Shown here piece by piece: positions 1 through 9,467 of a DNA stretch of 64,000 bases. Within the stretch, counting starts at the first letter, position 1. Each line of letters opens with the position of its first letter. The notes below the pieces were generated by a model. The model saw only the letters and a list, made by a program, of their open reading frames with translations. It did not search any database and was not told where the DNA came from. Source of the stretch: Mucinivorans hirudinis. GTDB lineage: Bacteria > Bacteroidota > Bacteroidia > Bacteroidales > Rikenellaceae. The stretch is taken from the NCBI GenBank assembly GCA_000723505.1, contig HG934468.1:1458798-1522797 (forward strand), read 5' to 3'. The translations under genes were made by a program, and so were the position numbers.

Positions 1-2
1 AT

Positions 3-122
3 CCTCGTTATACCCCCGTTTTGGACAGTGGTGGAGAAATTATAGATGTAAAGATTGAATACCCCGCCAACTACACCGAACAGATGTTGGAATATTCCAA
101 AAATCACTCATTTCTCAAATAG
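3..122 (+). CDS. 3' end of an unidentified protein (partial)
   Basis: An open frame runs in from the left edge and stops at TAG 120-122, giving about 39 C-terminal residues that begin PRYTPVLDSG and end NHSFLK. The gene starts outside the window. The fragment is too short for me to assign a family. It is followed 55 bases later by an intrinsic terminator (178-202), which fits the end of a transcription unit. Confidence 0.6.
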   Translation, partial: PRYTPVLDSGGEIIDVKIEYPANYTEQMLEYSKNHSFLK

Positions 123-177
123 CCGTGGGGCGCATCCCCGCAGCTATACGTCCCTGTGAACAAGTAGGATTTAGTTT

Positions 178-202
178 GTTGTTTGTTCCAAACAACTTTT
201 TT
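178..202 (+). terminator. Rho-independent terminator
   Basis: Perfect 8-bp stem GTTGTTTG / CAAACAAC with a 3-base loop, followed directly by six T residues. It closes the transcript of the partial gene ending at 122. Its left stem also supplies the TTTG (182-185) of the next promoter. Confidence 0.8.
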
Positions 203-212
203 GATATCTTTG
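182..212 (+). promoter_or_regulatory. Promoter of the aminotransferase gene
   Basis: TTTG (182-185), 19-base spacer, TATCTTTG (205-212), matching the Bacteroidota housekeeping sigma consensus TTTG/TAnnTTTG. Transcription would start near 217 and leave a leader of about 110 bases before ATG 328. The stretch 213-327 shows no gene. A second weaker TTTG (near 286) plus TAAATTTTG (near 305) could be an additional promoter. Confidence 0.65.
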
Positions 213-327
213 TTTGGACACTGTAATAATTCGGAGATGAGGGTGAAGGGGGGTTATAAAAATTCCGAAATTCTTAACGAACCATTTGTATTCGGAAATA
301 GTTTAAATTTTGTTTTCTAGTTTTAAT

Positions 328-1635
328 ATGGAGACCATTTACAGCAAAGAGTTAGTGGAGCAGGTGGTTGCCGAACTCGGCATCACTGACCTCTCGCGGG
401 CAACCATTGGTCAGGTGGTGCTTTTGGCGGTGCGGCTACAGGAGCTTACGGGCATAAAATTTATAAGGATGGATCAGGGTGTGCCCGGTCTCGACCCCAA
501 CGTTATTGGGCGCGAGGCTGAAAAAGCAGCACTCGACACCCACTGTGCGGCAATGTATCCGGCTGCCGAGGGTATTCCACCGCTCAAAAACGAAAGCTCG
601 AGATTTATTAAAGCATTTCTCGACATAGACATTCCCGCCAAGTGTTGCATCCCCGTTGTGGGTTCGGTGCAGGGTTCTTATGGTTCGTTTATAGCTGTAA
701 ATCAGCTTGATGCAGAGAAAGATACGGTGCTGTTCATAGACCCGGGTTTCCCCATTCAGAAGTCTCAGTTGAGAATAATGGGAGGAAAGTGGGAGGCTTT
801 TGATATTTTTGAGTTCCGCGGCGAAAAACTTCGCAGCAAATTAGAGAGTTACCTTGCAAAGGGCAATATCTCTTCGATTATATATTCAAATCCGAACAAT
901 CCTGCGTGGATATGTTTGGATGAGAGTGAATTACAAATAATCGGAGAGTTGGCGACAAAATACGACGTGATTGTGCTGGAGGATTTGGCATACTTCTGTA
1001 TGGATTTTCGCAAGGACCTTTCCAGACCTTTTCAAAAGCCGTTTGCCGCAAGCGTGGCGCGATATACGGATAACTACATTTTGATGCTATCGGGCTCAAA
1101 AATATTTAGTTATGCCGGTCAGCGCATTGGCATTCTTGCCATTGGCGAAAAGCTGTTCAACACCAAATATCCATTGCTGGCGGAGCGTTACGGCACTTCG
1201 GGGCTTTTTGGACAGACCCTTTCCGCCTCCATACTATATATGATAACCTCGGGCGCAACCCACACCACGCAATTTGCGTTGGCAGCAATGATGAGGGCGG
1301 CTTCGGATGGTGAGCTTAATTTTGTGGAAGAGACGCGCGAGTATGAACGCCGTGCGGCGAGGATGAAGCAAATATTTGAGGCTAATGGGTTTTACGTGGT
1401 ATATGATGAGGATGTGAACGAAAAGGTGGGTGACGGTTTTTTCTTTACCATCGGCTACCCCGGTATGACGAGCGGTGAGTTGATGCGCGAGTTGATTTAC
1501 TATGGCATAAGCTCCATAACACTCACAACCACAGGCAGCGAGCGCGAGGGAATACGAGCCTGCTGCTCGCGGATGAAGCCCGAGCGGTTCGGCGTGTTGG
1601 AGGAGCGGTTGAGAAAATTCAGAGAAAATCATTAA
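328..1635 (+). CDS. PLP-dependent aminotransferase, class I/II (fold type I)
   Basis: The protein (435 aa) has the aspartate-aminotransferase fold signature. SNPNNPAW (about residue 190) is the NPNNP cofactor loop. VLEDLAYFCMD carries the Asp/Tyr that contact the PLP ring. SGSKIFSYAGQRIG carries the Schiff-base lysine and the phosphate-binding arginine. It should transfer an amino group between an amino acid and a 2-oxo acid in the cytoplasm; the substrate cannot be read from sequence. ATG 328 is preferred over the in-frame TTG at 310. It has its own promoter at 182-212 and is followed by an unrelated gene 70 bases downstream, so context gives no pathway. Confidence 0.85.
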   Translation: METIYSKELVEQVVAELGITDLSRATIGQVVLLAVRLQELTGIKFIRMDQGVPGLDPNVIGREAEKAALDTHCAAMYPAAEGIPPLKNESSRFIKAFLDIDIPAKCCIPVVGSVQGSYGSFIAVNQLDAEKDTVLFIDPGFPIQKSQLRIMGGKWEAFDIFEFRGEKLRSKLESYLAKGNISSIIYSNPNNPAWICLDESELQIIGELATKYDVIVLEDLAYFCMDFRKDLSRPFQKPFAASVARYTDNYILMLSGSKIFSYAGQRIGILAIGEKLFNTKYPLLAERYGTSGLFGQTLSASILYMITSGATHTTQFALAAMMRAASDGELNFVEETREYERRAARMKQIFEANGFYVVYDEDVNEKVGDGFFFTIGYPGMTSGELMRELIYYGISSITLTTTGSEREGIRACCSRMKPERFGVLEERLRKFRENH

Positions 1636-1705
1636 GAAGGAAAGAGCGCCACCTGAATGTGAACTTCGGGGAACAAGCCTGACGAACCTTAAAAACAATC
1701 ACAAA

Positions 1706-3166
1706 ATGTTGAAACGAGTAACCGGAAAAAAAACAATCAAGATGCAGGATTGGATGAACCTGCACCTATACAGCAACACCAGTTACATTGATCAGGAGTA
1801 TTTGGATGTGGCAAACGAGATATACTCCACCTTGCGCGCGTTGTGTCCTGCGGAGTATAAGAATGATCTTATCAAGGATATCGCCCTGATGAGCACAGCC
1901 TATTTAGAGGATGTGGTCTCCGACTTTGGGATATGGAACTCTTTTGGGGAGTTAAACCAAAAAAAGTATGGTAGGCGCTTGCCATTCTTTGATGTTGATG
2001 AGGGTGACTATCTTAAAGATAATATCAACCTTGTTGATGTGAAATTTATTGTTTGGTATGTGACGCAGCAGGCACATAGTATGCAAACAGAGGATTTGAT
2101 GAATCCGTGGGGGCTGAATATAAATGCAATAGCGATAGATATCTACACAATATTTGTCGATAAATTTGAGGATTTGCCAATCAATGATTGCTGGGCTTAC
2201 CTGAGGGATGAATCGAAAAAATATCACCAATGGTATCCCTTTAGAGAGATGTGCAAGGCGTTCTTCTATTCCAACTACCTCTTTATCTATCAGTCGCGCC
2301 GCGCAAAGAGCGAGTTGTCGAAGTCCATTAATAAGGGAGCTAATCACAGACTTGAGTATCTGTTGGTGGAGGCGACCACCTTCAATGTCAAGGTGGGTCC
2401 GGTGGACGAGTATGTATATCAATGGCTCGCTAAGATGTTTGATGACAAGAAATTGTCGTCTGCTTTGGAGAATATGCAGAGTCGTTTTTCGAACTACTTC
2501 CAAATCGTTGATAAAACCGAGGACGGTTATCTGTTCATTGACCGAGACGATGACAGTGAATATATGGTTGCACAGGAGTCCATCATTCTGAAAAAGTGGA
2601 GCGCCGATGAATACTATTTCACACATTTGGTACTCTTCGATGGTAAGTGGTATCTCAATGGCGCATTAGGAAACAGTACGGGAAAGAACATAGAGCAAGA
2701 TATTGAGCAAAGGAAGGCGACACGGGAGAATGCACGGATTAACTACTCTACATTTTTGGAAGACAATGGTAGACCAATCTTTTTTTTCAAAACTTTCGAC
2801 GAGGTTATCGCCTTTTTTTCTAAAAATACCGATAAATTTGACGCTTCAGGGTGCGCTAAAGAGTTTTTAGAGGGAGATTATTATGTTGTTTTTGCCCACC
2901 CCAAAATCGGAATTGCCATATATCCAAATATCGCGCTGCTCATAAAACACAAAGAGAACCCCTACTACAAAAAGTCGGAGGCGGAGAGGATGTCCTTAGC
3001 CCTCTTGTGCGGTTCTATTATTAAGGATAAATATTTGATTGAATATTTAGCAACCAATAAACTCCTTCCCGATGCTCGCTTGGAATCTATTCAAATGCGT
3101 GCGGTGAATTGCAGAAAAGTTGTTCAAGAAAACTTGTTGTATATTGCAAAATTGTTCCAAAAATGA
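1706..3166 (+). CDS. Uncharacterised protein, possibly DUF3843-like
   Basis: A 486-aa soluble protein with no signal peptide or membrane segment. The N-terminal stretch around MQDWMNLHLY, followed by a helical region with many acidic and aromatic residues, recalls the Bacteroidota family DUF3843, but this is a memory-based resemblance and not a confirmed match. There is no recognisable catalytic motif. The start ATG 1706 is the only good candidate. The gene overlaps the next by four bases (ATGA at 3163-3166), so it is probably translated together with the DUF308 membrane protein. AT content is a little higher than in its neighbours. Confidence 0.7.
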   Translation: MLKRVTGKKTIKMQDWMNLHLYSNTSYIDQEYLDVANEIYSTLRALCPAEYKNDLIKDIALMSTAYLEDVVSDFGIWNSFGELNQKKYGRRLPFFDVDEGDYLKDNINLVDVKFIVWYVTQQAHSMQTEDLMNPWGLNINAIAIDIYTIFVDKFEDLPINDCWAYLRDESKKYHQWYPFREMCKAFFYSNYLFIYQSRRAKSELSKSINKGANHRLEYLLVEATTFNVKVGPVDEYVYQWLAKMFDDKKLSSALENMQSRFSNYFQIVDKTEDGYLFIDRDDDSEYMVAQESIILKKWSADEYYFTHLVLFDGKWYLNGALGNSTGKNIEQDIEQRKATRENARINYSTFLEDNGRPIFFFKTFDEVIAFFSKNTDKFDASGCAKEFLEGDYYVVFAHPKIGIAIYPNIALLIKHKENPYYKKSEAERMSLALLCGSIIKDKYLIEYLATNKLLPDARLESIQMRAVNCRKVVQENLLYIAKLFQK

Positions 3167-3681
3167 AAAATTACATTCAAATCAACTCACTGCTCTGGGG
3201 TGTGTGTACCCTGCTGGTGGGGCTATTTATGGTCTTTAACTCCGAACAGGCGATGGCTATCATTGTGGAGATACTCGGGGTGATGCTCACAGTTGTGGGT
3301 GCTATTCAGGTTGTTGCGCAGTTGATGCAGAACCGCAAAGCGGGTGTTAATACCTTTCCGCTGGGTGCGGTGGTGATGCTCGTGGTGGGTGTGCTGCTGT
3401 TGGTGCGTCCGATGCTCTGGATTGGGATGTTGATGTTGGTTATCGGCGTGGTGATGTTACTCCTATCGCTTAATCAGATAGTAACTTACGTCCGTCTCTC
3501 GCGTAGCGGTATTCGCGTTGCGTGGGGCTACTATGTCGTTCCTGTGCTCTTTGCGGTGGCGGGGGCGATGACCATTTTAGAGCCTGCCTTCCTTGCCAAC
3601 TTTATCGTTGTATTCGTAGGATTCTCGCTTATTTTCTACGGTGCAAGCTCGCTATTTAGCTATTTTTCCTTAAAAAAATAA
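3163..3681 (+). CDS. DUF308/HdeD-like membrane protein
   Basis: A 172-aa, very hydrophobic protein with about six membrane helices arranged as two similar halves (WGVCTLLVGLFMVF, then LGAVVMLVVGVLLLV, then YYVVPVLFAVAGAMTIL). This is typical of the HdeD/DUF308 family, which is linked to acid or envelope stress in enterobacteria; the role here is unknown. The start is placed at ATG 3163, overlapping the preceding stop codon, and not at the upstream ATG at 3109, because the extra 18 residues are charged and lie inside the previous gene. Confidence 0.75.
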   Translation: MKNYIQINSLLWGVCTLLVGLFMVFNSEQAMAIIVEILGVMLTVVGAIQVVAQLMQNRKAGVNTFPLGAVVMLVVGVLLLVRPMLWIGMLMLVIGVVMLLLSLNQIVTYVRLSRSGIRVAWGYYVVPVLFAVAGAMTILEPAFLANFIVVFVGFSLIFYGASSLFSYFSLKK

Positions 3682-3684
3682 ACA

Positions 3685-5226
3685 ATGAAACCCCAACAAC
3701 TAACCCTACTACTGCCATTGATTCCCGCTGCGATATCCTGTGGCGCGCAGGAGATGCCCAAACCGGTCAATATCATATATATTATGACCGATGACCACTC
3801 CTACCAAACAGTCTCGGCGTATGACACACGCTACATCAAAACCCCCAACATAGACCGCATAGCGGCACAGGGGGTGCTATTTGAAAATAGCTTTGTGGCA
3901 AACTCTATTTCGGGACCCTCGCGCGCCTGCCTGCTCACGGGTAAGCACAGCCACATAAACGGTTTTACAGACAACACAAAACGTTTCGACACCACGCAGA
4001 TGACCGTTGCCCGCCTGCTCAAAGAGGGCGGTTATCAGACTGCTATGATTGGTAAATGGCACTTGGGCGGACACCCCTCGACGGATTTCGACTATTGGCG
4101 GGTTGTCCCCGGGCAGGGCAACTACTATAATCCCGACTTCATCACGCCCGAGGGCAATATCGTTGTGGAGGGTTATGCTACCGATATCATCACAGATATG
4201 GGTATCGACTACCTTAGCAGTGTCCGCGACAAGGAGAAGCCCTTTATGCTCTTTCTTCACCACAAGGCACCCCACCGCAACTGGATGGGTAATACGCCCG
4301 ATTTGGATGCCTTCGAGGATGTGACGTTCCCTATTCCGGATAATTACTATGATGATTACCGGGGGCGCGAGGCGGCACAGGTCAATGAGATGAGCATCAT
4401 CAAGGATATGGTGGTGGCAAGCGATTTGAAGATGGTGCACGAGCAGATTCCCGACAAATATGGCTCAGCACGCTCCGAAATTAGACGTATGAATCCCGCA
4501 CAACGCGCAGCGTGGGAGGCACAATACAACCCTATCACCGAAAAATTCCTCAAGGATAATTTGCAGGGTAATGAGCTGGCTGAGTGGAAATTCCAACGAT
4601 ATATGCGCGACTACCTCAAATGTATCAAATCGGTGGACGACAACATTGGTCGCCTGATGGCATATTTAGAGAGGGAGGGGTTATTGGAAAATACCTTGGT
4701 GATTTACACCTCTGACCAAGGCTTCTATATGGGCGAACACGGTTGGTTCGACAAGCGTTTTATCTATGAAGAGTCCCTACGTACGCCATTGGTGGCGCGG
4801 ATGCCAAACTCGATGAAGGATGCGCCACGCGGGGTTAAAGTCAGCGAGATGGTGCAAAACATAGACCACGCGCCCATGTTTTTAGCGATGGCAGGTTTGG
4901 AAATACCCGCTGAAATTCAAGGTGTTTCATACAAATCCCTATTGGAGGGCAAGCACCCTGCCAATTGGCGCAAGAGCATCTACTATCACTACTATGAGCA
5001 CCCGGGAGAGCACAACGTTCACCGCCACTACGGAGTTCGTTCGGCAGATAATTTTACGCTGGTTCACTTCTACAGCGGTACAATGGACACGTGGGAGCTT
5101 TACGATATGAACAAAGATAAGGCGCAGATGCACAACGTATACGGCAAACCCGAGTATGCCGCAAAGCAGGCAGAACTGCACGCGGAGCTTGATAGGCTCA
5201 GAGAACAATACAAAGCAACGGAATAA
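3685..5226 (+). CDS. Sulfatase, Ser-type (S1 family), lipoprotein
   Basis: The protein (513 aa) hydrolyses a sulfate ester, probably on a host or dietary glycan. The N-terminus has a lipobox ending in Cys19, so it is likely anchored to the outer or periplasmic face. MTDDHS (35-39) gives the metal-binding aspartates. SGPSRACLLTGK (76-87) is the S-x-P-S-R sulfatase signature whose first Ser is oxidised to formylglycine, in Bacteroidota by an anaerobic radical-SAM maturase. Further metal-ligand regions appear at SDQGFYMGEHG. It resembles N-acetylglucosamine-6-sulfatases of subfamily S1_11, but substrate is inferred only. No maturase or glycan locus lies next to it. Confidence 0.88.
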   Translation: MKPQQLTLLLPLIPAAISCGAQEMPKPVNIIYIMTDDHSYQTVSAYDTRYIKTPNIDRIAAQGVLFENSFVANSISGPSRACLLTGKHSHINGFTDNTKRFDTTQMTVARLLKEGGYQTAMIGKWHLGGHPSTDFDYWRVVPGQGNYYNPDFITPEGNIVVEGYATDIITDMGIDYLSSVRDKEKPFMLFLHHKAPHRNWMGNTPDLDAFEDVTFPIPDNYYDDYRGREAAQVNEMSIIKDMVVASDLKMVHEQIPDKYGSARSEIRRMNPAQRAAWEAQYNPITEKFLKDNLQGNELAEWKFQRYMRDYLKCIKSVDDNIGRLMAYLEREGLLENTLVIYTSDQGFYMGEHGWFDKRFIYEESLRTPLVARMPNSMKDAPRGVKVSEMVQNIDHAPMFLAMAGLEIPAEIQGVSYKSLLEGKHPANWRKSIYYHYYEHPGEHNVHRHYGVRSADNFTLVHFYSGTMDTWELYDMNKDKAQMHNVYGKPEYAAKQAELHAELDRLREQYKATE

Positions 5227-5230
5227 AAAG

Positions 5231-5752
5231 ATGATTACTTTCAAATTCAGACTTCTGAGTGACGAGGTCGATGATTTCCTTTTAGATGTGGAAGTGCCCT
5301 ACGATATGACACTTCTCGAGTTTCATAATTTTCTGAATGAGTGCCTGAATTACGAAAAATTTGAGATGTGCTCGTTCTTCTATTCGGATGTAGAGTGGGA
5401 GAAATTACAGGAGTTTACGCTTTTGGATATGGGTGTGGAGGGTGCAATTATCGACCCCGATAATGAGCTTGCTCCGCCCGTACCGATGAGCCAAGTGAAA
5501 CTCTCGCACATTGTTGTCGATAAATTCGAGCGACTAATATATGAGTTCGATTTGTTGAACGAACGGCAACTCTTTGTCGAACTTTTGGAGAGTAAAATTG
5601 CTGATGGCAGCGAAAAGTTACCGCGCATTATCGACAGAAAAGGGACAACGCCCGAGCAGTTTCCTGCCGAGCAGCAAAAGGAGGATATTTTCGGCGAGGC
5701 GATGAGCGACTTCAACGAGTTCGCCGGAGATGATAGCTACGATGACCAATAA
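5231..5752 (+). CDS. Plasmid pRiA4b ORF-3-like protein
   Basis: A 173-aa acidic, soluble protein beginning MITFKFRLLSDEVDDF. The beta-rich N-terminal half with TLLEFHNFLNECLNYE and the later YEFDLLNERQLFVELLE segment fit the PRiA4_ORF3 (IS1096 TnpR-like) family, which is common in Bacteroidota. Its function is not known. The start is set at ATG 5231, five bases after the sulfatase stop; an upstream in-frame ATG lies inside the sulfatase gene. Its 3' end overlaps miaA by a few codons, indicating co-transcription with miaA and the glycosyltransferase. Confidence 0.72.
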   Translation: MITFKFRLLSDEVDDFLLDVEVPYDMTLLEFHNFLNECLNYEKFEMCSFFYSDVEWEKLQEFTLLDMGVEGAIIDPDNELAPPVPMSQVKLSHIVVDKFERLIYEFDLLNERQLFVELLESKIADGSEKLPRIIDRKGTTPEQFPAEQQKEDIFGEAMSDFNEFAGDDSYDDQ

Positions 5753-6668
5753 CAGACGACTAATCGTAATATACGGGGCAACGGGCGTGGGCAAGACGGC
5801 ACTAAGCATCGCTCTTGCCCAGAGGCTTGCTGCCCCGATTATTTCGTGCGATTCGCGACAGGTTTTTCGGGAAATGCGCATCGGGACAGCTGTCCCCTGT
5901 GAGAGTGAGCTTGCCGCCGCTGAGCACCATTTCATACAGGACCGTTCGGTGAGGGATGGTTTTTCGGCAGGGGAGTTCGAGAGTGAGGCACTTGCGCTAT
6001 TGGATGAGTTGTTCAAGGTCAATGAAAATGTGATATTGGCGGGTGGTTCGAATCTATATATTAATGCTCTACTCTGTGGTTTCGATGCACTGCCCGGCGA
6101 TGAGGGGATTCGTCGAATGCTCAACCAAAAGTATAAAGCAGAGTTGGTTGATATGCTCCAAGAGTTAGACCCCGACTATCATAAGATTGTTGATTTGAAC
6201 AACACGGCACGGGTTAAGCGTGCACTGGAGGTCTGTTTGGCGAGTGGGCAAAAGTATTCTCAGCTAAGGACGGGTAGGGCGAAAAAACGCAACTTTTCGG
6301 TCTATAAAATTGGGGTTTTTCGCACTCGCGAGGAGCTGTATGAGAGGATAAACCGTCGAGTGGATATTATGGTCGGCGAGGGTTTGGAAGAGGAGGCACG
6401 CTCCGTGTTGCCCTATCGCGCATTACCCGCACTCCAAACGGTGGGCTACCGCGAGTTTTTTGAGTTTTTTGATGGACACATCTCCCGCGAGCAGGCAATC
6501 GAGTTAATCAAGCAGAAGACTCGCAACTATGCAAAGCGACAACTCACTTGGCTGCGGGCGGAGAAGATGGATTACGAACTGAACCTATCAACCGACGAAC
6601 AAATCAACATCGAAGAGATAATCTGCCACCTCTCCCAACCACTCCACACCTCCCACCAACAGCAATGA
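5742..6668 (+). CDS. miaA: tRNA dimethylallyltransferase MiaA
   Basis: Transfers a dimethylallyl group to N6 of adenosine-37 in tRNAs that read codons starting with U. The P-loop GATGVGKT lies near residue 15. SCDSRQVF, the substrate-binding segment, and the central GGSNLYINALL region follow in the usual order, and the C-terminal QKTRNYAKRQLTW motif is present. Length of 308 aa is normal. ATG 5742 is chosen because it puts the P-loop at the usual distance; ATG 5730 would add four residues. It overlaps the preceding gene and ends in an ATGA overlap with the glycosyltransferase. Confidence 0.95.
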   Translation: MTNNRRLIVIYGATGVGKTALSIALAQRLAAPIISCDSRQVFREMRIGTAVPCESELAAAEHHFIQDRSVRDGFSAGEFESEALALLDELFKVNENVILAGGSNLYINALLCGFDALPGDEGIRRMLNQKYKAELVDMLQELDPDYHKIVDLNNTARVKRALEVCLASGQKYSQLRTGRAKKRNFSVYKIGVFRTREELYERINRRVDIMVGEGLEEEARSVLPYRALPALQTVGYREFFEFFDGHISREQAIELIKQKTRNYAKRQLTWLRAEKMDYELNLSTDEQINIEEIICHLSQPLHTSHQQQ

Positions 6669-7771
6669 AAATCATAATAATAGGTCCGGCACACCCATAC
6701 AGGGGCGGGATTGCAAAGTTTAACGAGGTTCTTGCCGAGAATTTTTCGAGAGCAGGAAATGATGTATTGATCCTAAATTTCACGATGCAGTACCCCTCAT
6801 TCCTCTTTCCCGGCAAGACCCAATATACGGACACGGCAGCTCCGGCACTCAATATCAGGCGAGTGATAAGCTCGGTGAATCCCTTTTCGTGGCTTGGGGC
6901 AAGGCGAATGCTTCGCCGCGAAAAGCCCGATTTGGTGGTTGTGCGCTACTGGATGCCATTTTTTGCGCCCGCTCTTGGTAGCATTGTTCGCGGCGCGGAG
7001 TGTCCGGTCATAGCTCTCACGGACAACATCATACCTCACGAAAAACATTTTTATGACACACCTTGCACCAAATACTTTTTGGGTGGTGTAGATGGGGTAA
7101 TCTATATGTCATCGGAGGTAGGGCGTACACTCGAACATTTTAATTACAAAGGTGTTAGTGCTTTTTCACCTCATCCGCTCTATGATACCTATGGCGAAAG
7201 TGTACCTCGCGAAGAGGCACTCGAAAAATTAAACCTTGACCCCACCAAGCGATATGCCCTCTTTTTCGGATTCATTCGCGACTATAAAGGGCTGGATTTG
7301 TTGTTGGAAGCATTTAATAAATTAAATAACAAAGATTTAAGACTGATTGTGGCGGGAGAATATTATGGAAATAGAGAGAAGTACGAGTCTCTGATACGTG
7401 CGCTTGGGGAGCGGGTGGTAGTTTTCGACAACTACATTCCGGAGGAGGAGGTACGCCTCTACTTTTCGGCTGCCGACATCGTTGTACAACCCTACAAGTC
7501 GGCAACGCAAAGCGGTGTCACTCAGGTGGCTTACCATTTCAATAAGCCAATGATTGTCACCCGTGTCGGGGGTCTGCCCGAGATTGTGCCCGATGGCAAG
7601 GTGGGTTATGTGGTCGGATGCGACAGCACAGAAATTGCCGCCGCAATAGAAGATTTTTATGATAATTCTCGCTCAGAAGAGTTTTTAGAACATATCTTGC
7701 AGGAGAAAAAGCGATTTGAGTGGAGTGCAATGGTTGAGACTTTTATGGATATATTCCGAAAAATTAACTAA
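6665..7771 (+). CDS. Glycosyltransferase family 4
   Basis: A 368-aa GT-B enzyme. The N-terminal acceptor domain starts MKIIIIGPAHPYRGGIAKFN, with the glycine-rich loop of GT4. The C-terminal donor domain has FGFIRDYKGLDLLLEAF and the E-x7-E type segment, here QSGVTQVAYHFNKP and GGLPEIV. It transfers a sugar from a nucleotide donor, probably in cell-surface glycan synthesis; donor and acceptor are unknown. No signal peptide, so cytoplasmic or peripheral. Start ATG 6665 overlaps the miaA stop by four bases, so translation is probably coupled. Confidence 0.85.
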   Translation: MKIIIIGPAHPYRGGIAKFNEVLAENFSRAGNDVLILNFTMQYPSFLFPGKTQYTDTAAPALNIRRVISSVNPFSWLGARRMLRREKPDLVVVRYWMPFFAPALGSIVRGAECPVIALTDNIIPHEKHFYDTPCTKYFLGGVDGVIYMSSEVGRTLEHFNYKGVSAFSPHPLYDTYGESVPREEALEKLNLDPTKRYALFFGFIRDYKGLDLLLEAFNKLNNKDLRLIVAGEYYGNREKYESLIRALGERVVVFDNYIPEEEVRLYFSAADIVVQPYKSATQSGVTQVAYHFNKPMIVTRVGGLPEIVPDGKVGYVVGCDSTEIAAAIEDFYDNSRSEEFLEHILQEKKRFEWSAMVETFMDIFRKIN

Positions 7772-7787
7772 CTTTGTCGGTCAAGAG

Positions 7788-9425
7788 ATGATACGCGAAC
7801 TGAGAATAGAAAATTATGCGATAATAGACTCACTGTCAATAGATTTTGCCGCTCGGCTCAACACCATTACAGGTGAGACCGGGGCGGGTAAATCCATATT
7901 GCTCGGTGCGTTGGGGCTGCTTGCGGGGGGGCGGGCGGAATCTGCCGCCTTTGCCGATAACGAAAAAAATTGTGTGATTGAGGGTGTTTTTGAGATTGCG
8001 GGCGAAGAGGATTTTTTGAGAGATAATGACATCGAATTAATAGGTAATGAGTTGATTGTAAGACGTGTGATTTCCCCGCAGGGCAGAAGTCGCGCCTTTA
8101 TAAATGATGAGCCGGTTTCTTTGTCTGTCTTGAAAGAGCTTAGTAGCCGTTTGGTGGACATTCACTCTCAGCACCAAACGCTGCTGCTTAATGACGAGAA
8201 TTTTCAAATCAATATCATCGACCAGATAACAGGTTATTCAACAGATAATTATAAGATTTTATACAAGAAGTTAAAGGCAACAGGGAAGGAGTTGAAATTA
8301 CTCAAAGAGCAGGCTACGGCGGGTGAGACGCGTGCCGAATTTCTGCGTTACCAGATTGAGCAAATTGAGGCTGGGGGGGTTAATCCGCTCAAAATAAGCG
8401 AACAAGAGGAGCGAATGAGGCTTTTGGAGAATGCGACAGAGATTGCGGCAGCATTGGGTTATACGGTTGGAGCGTTGGATGATGAGGAGCACGGAGTGAT
8501 TATTGCCATCAAAAATTCACTGCAAGCACTTTCACGAATTCGGAAAAATTTTACCCGTGCCGACCAGTTTTACGAGCGGTTAAACTCGCTCTACTTAGAG
8601 GCAAAGGATCTGCTGAGCGAGATTGAGCAGGCGGCAGAGGGTATCGAAATAAACCCTGCGGAATTGGAAACCATACAGGGTCAGTTAGATAGCGTCTACA
8701 AACTTTTTCACAGGCACAATGTCGAGACTGCCGAGCAGCTTTTGGACTTTTCGCGAGCTATGCAGGCAGAGTTAGATGGTTTTGAGAATATTGATGAGCG
8801 AGTCGAAAAGTTAGAGAAAGAGTTTTTAATAGTTAATAATCAGGCGTTTGCAGAGGCAGAAAGGTTAAATAAAGTGCGGCGTGGCGCGTGCGAAAAAATC
8901 GAGAAAGAGGTTGTTGCCGTGCTCTGCGAATTGGGTATAAAGGATGCTCGCTTTGCCATTGAGATTTCCGACACCGAGGAGCTGACCTCCACGGGTAGAA
9001 ACTCGGTGCGGATGTTGTTCTCAGCCAATGCGGGTAGGGCTTTGCAGGGGATTGAGAGTGTGGCTTCGGGCGGTGAAATGTCGCGCGTGATGTTGGCAAT
9101 CAAGGGTTTGGTAAGCCGTTCGACGGAGCTTACCACAATAGTTTTCGACGAGATAGACACGGGCGTTTCCGGCGCGGTAGCCCATAAAATGGGCGAGATA
9201 ATCGAGCGGATGAGTGCGCGGATGCAGGTTTTGAACATCACCCACCTGCCCCAAGTGGCAAGCAAGGGAGAGAATCACTACTTGGTCTACAAGGATGGCA
9301 GTGGGACGCACATTCGCAAACTCGGTGTGCAGGAGCGCATAGACCACATCGCAGCAATGCTTAGCGGCTCCACAGTAACGGAGGCGGCACGGGCACAGGC
9401 ACGACAACTGTTGGGATGGGAGTAG
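7788..9425 (+). CDS. recN: DNA repair protein RecN
   Basis: SMC-like ATPase that helps hold and process double-strand breaks. Walker A is GETGAGKS near residue 30; a long coiled-coil region with heptad-like EEQ/ELK segments follows; the C-terminal head has the ABC signature SGGEMSRVML, Walker B FDEIDTGVSG and the ITHLPQVA switch. The 545-aa length is usual for RecN. ATG 7788 gives the canonical start MIRELRIENYAI; an upstream in-frame ATG lies in the preceding gene. Sixteen bases separate it from the glycosyltransferase. Confidence 0.95.
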   Translation: MIRELRIENYAIIDSLSIDFAARLNTITGETGAGKSILLGALGLLAGGRAESAAFADNEKNCVIEGVFEIAGEEDFLRDNDIELIGNELIVRRVISPQGRSRAFINDEPVSLSVLKELSSRLVDIHSQHQTLLLNDENFQINIIDQITGYSTDNYKILYKKLKATGKELKLLKEQATAGETRAEFLRYQIEQIEAGGVNPLKISEQEERMRLLENATEIAAALGYTVGALDDEEHGVIIAIKNSLQALSRIRKNFTRADQFYERLNSLYLEAKDLLSEIEQAAEGIEINPAELETIQGQLDSVYKLFHRHNVETAEQLLDFSRAMQAELDGFENIDERVEKLEKEFLIVNNQAFAEAERLNKVRRGACEKIEKEVVAVLCELGIKDARFAIEISDTEELTSTGRNSVRMLFSANAGRALQGIESVASGGEMSRVMLAIKGLVSRSTELTTIVFDEIDTGVSGAVAHKMGEIIERMSARMQVLNITHLPQVASKGENHYLVYKDGSGTHIRKLGVQERIDHIAAMLSGSTVTEAARAQARQLLGWE

Positions 9426-9467
9426 ATGGTAGTTTTGGAAAATTTTGATAAGTATAAAAAGGAAAAT

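Noticed and set aside
1952-2626. Long minus-strand open frame (224 aa) opposite the 486-aa gene
   Set aside because: Shadow of the plus-strand gene: it has no start context or motif and lies wholly within a gene with better coding features.
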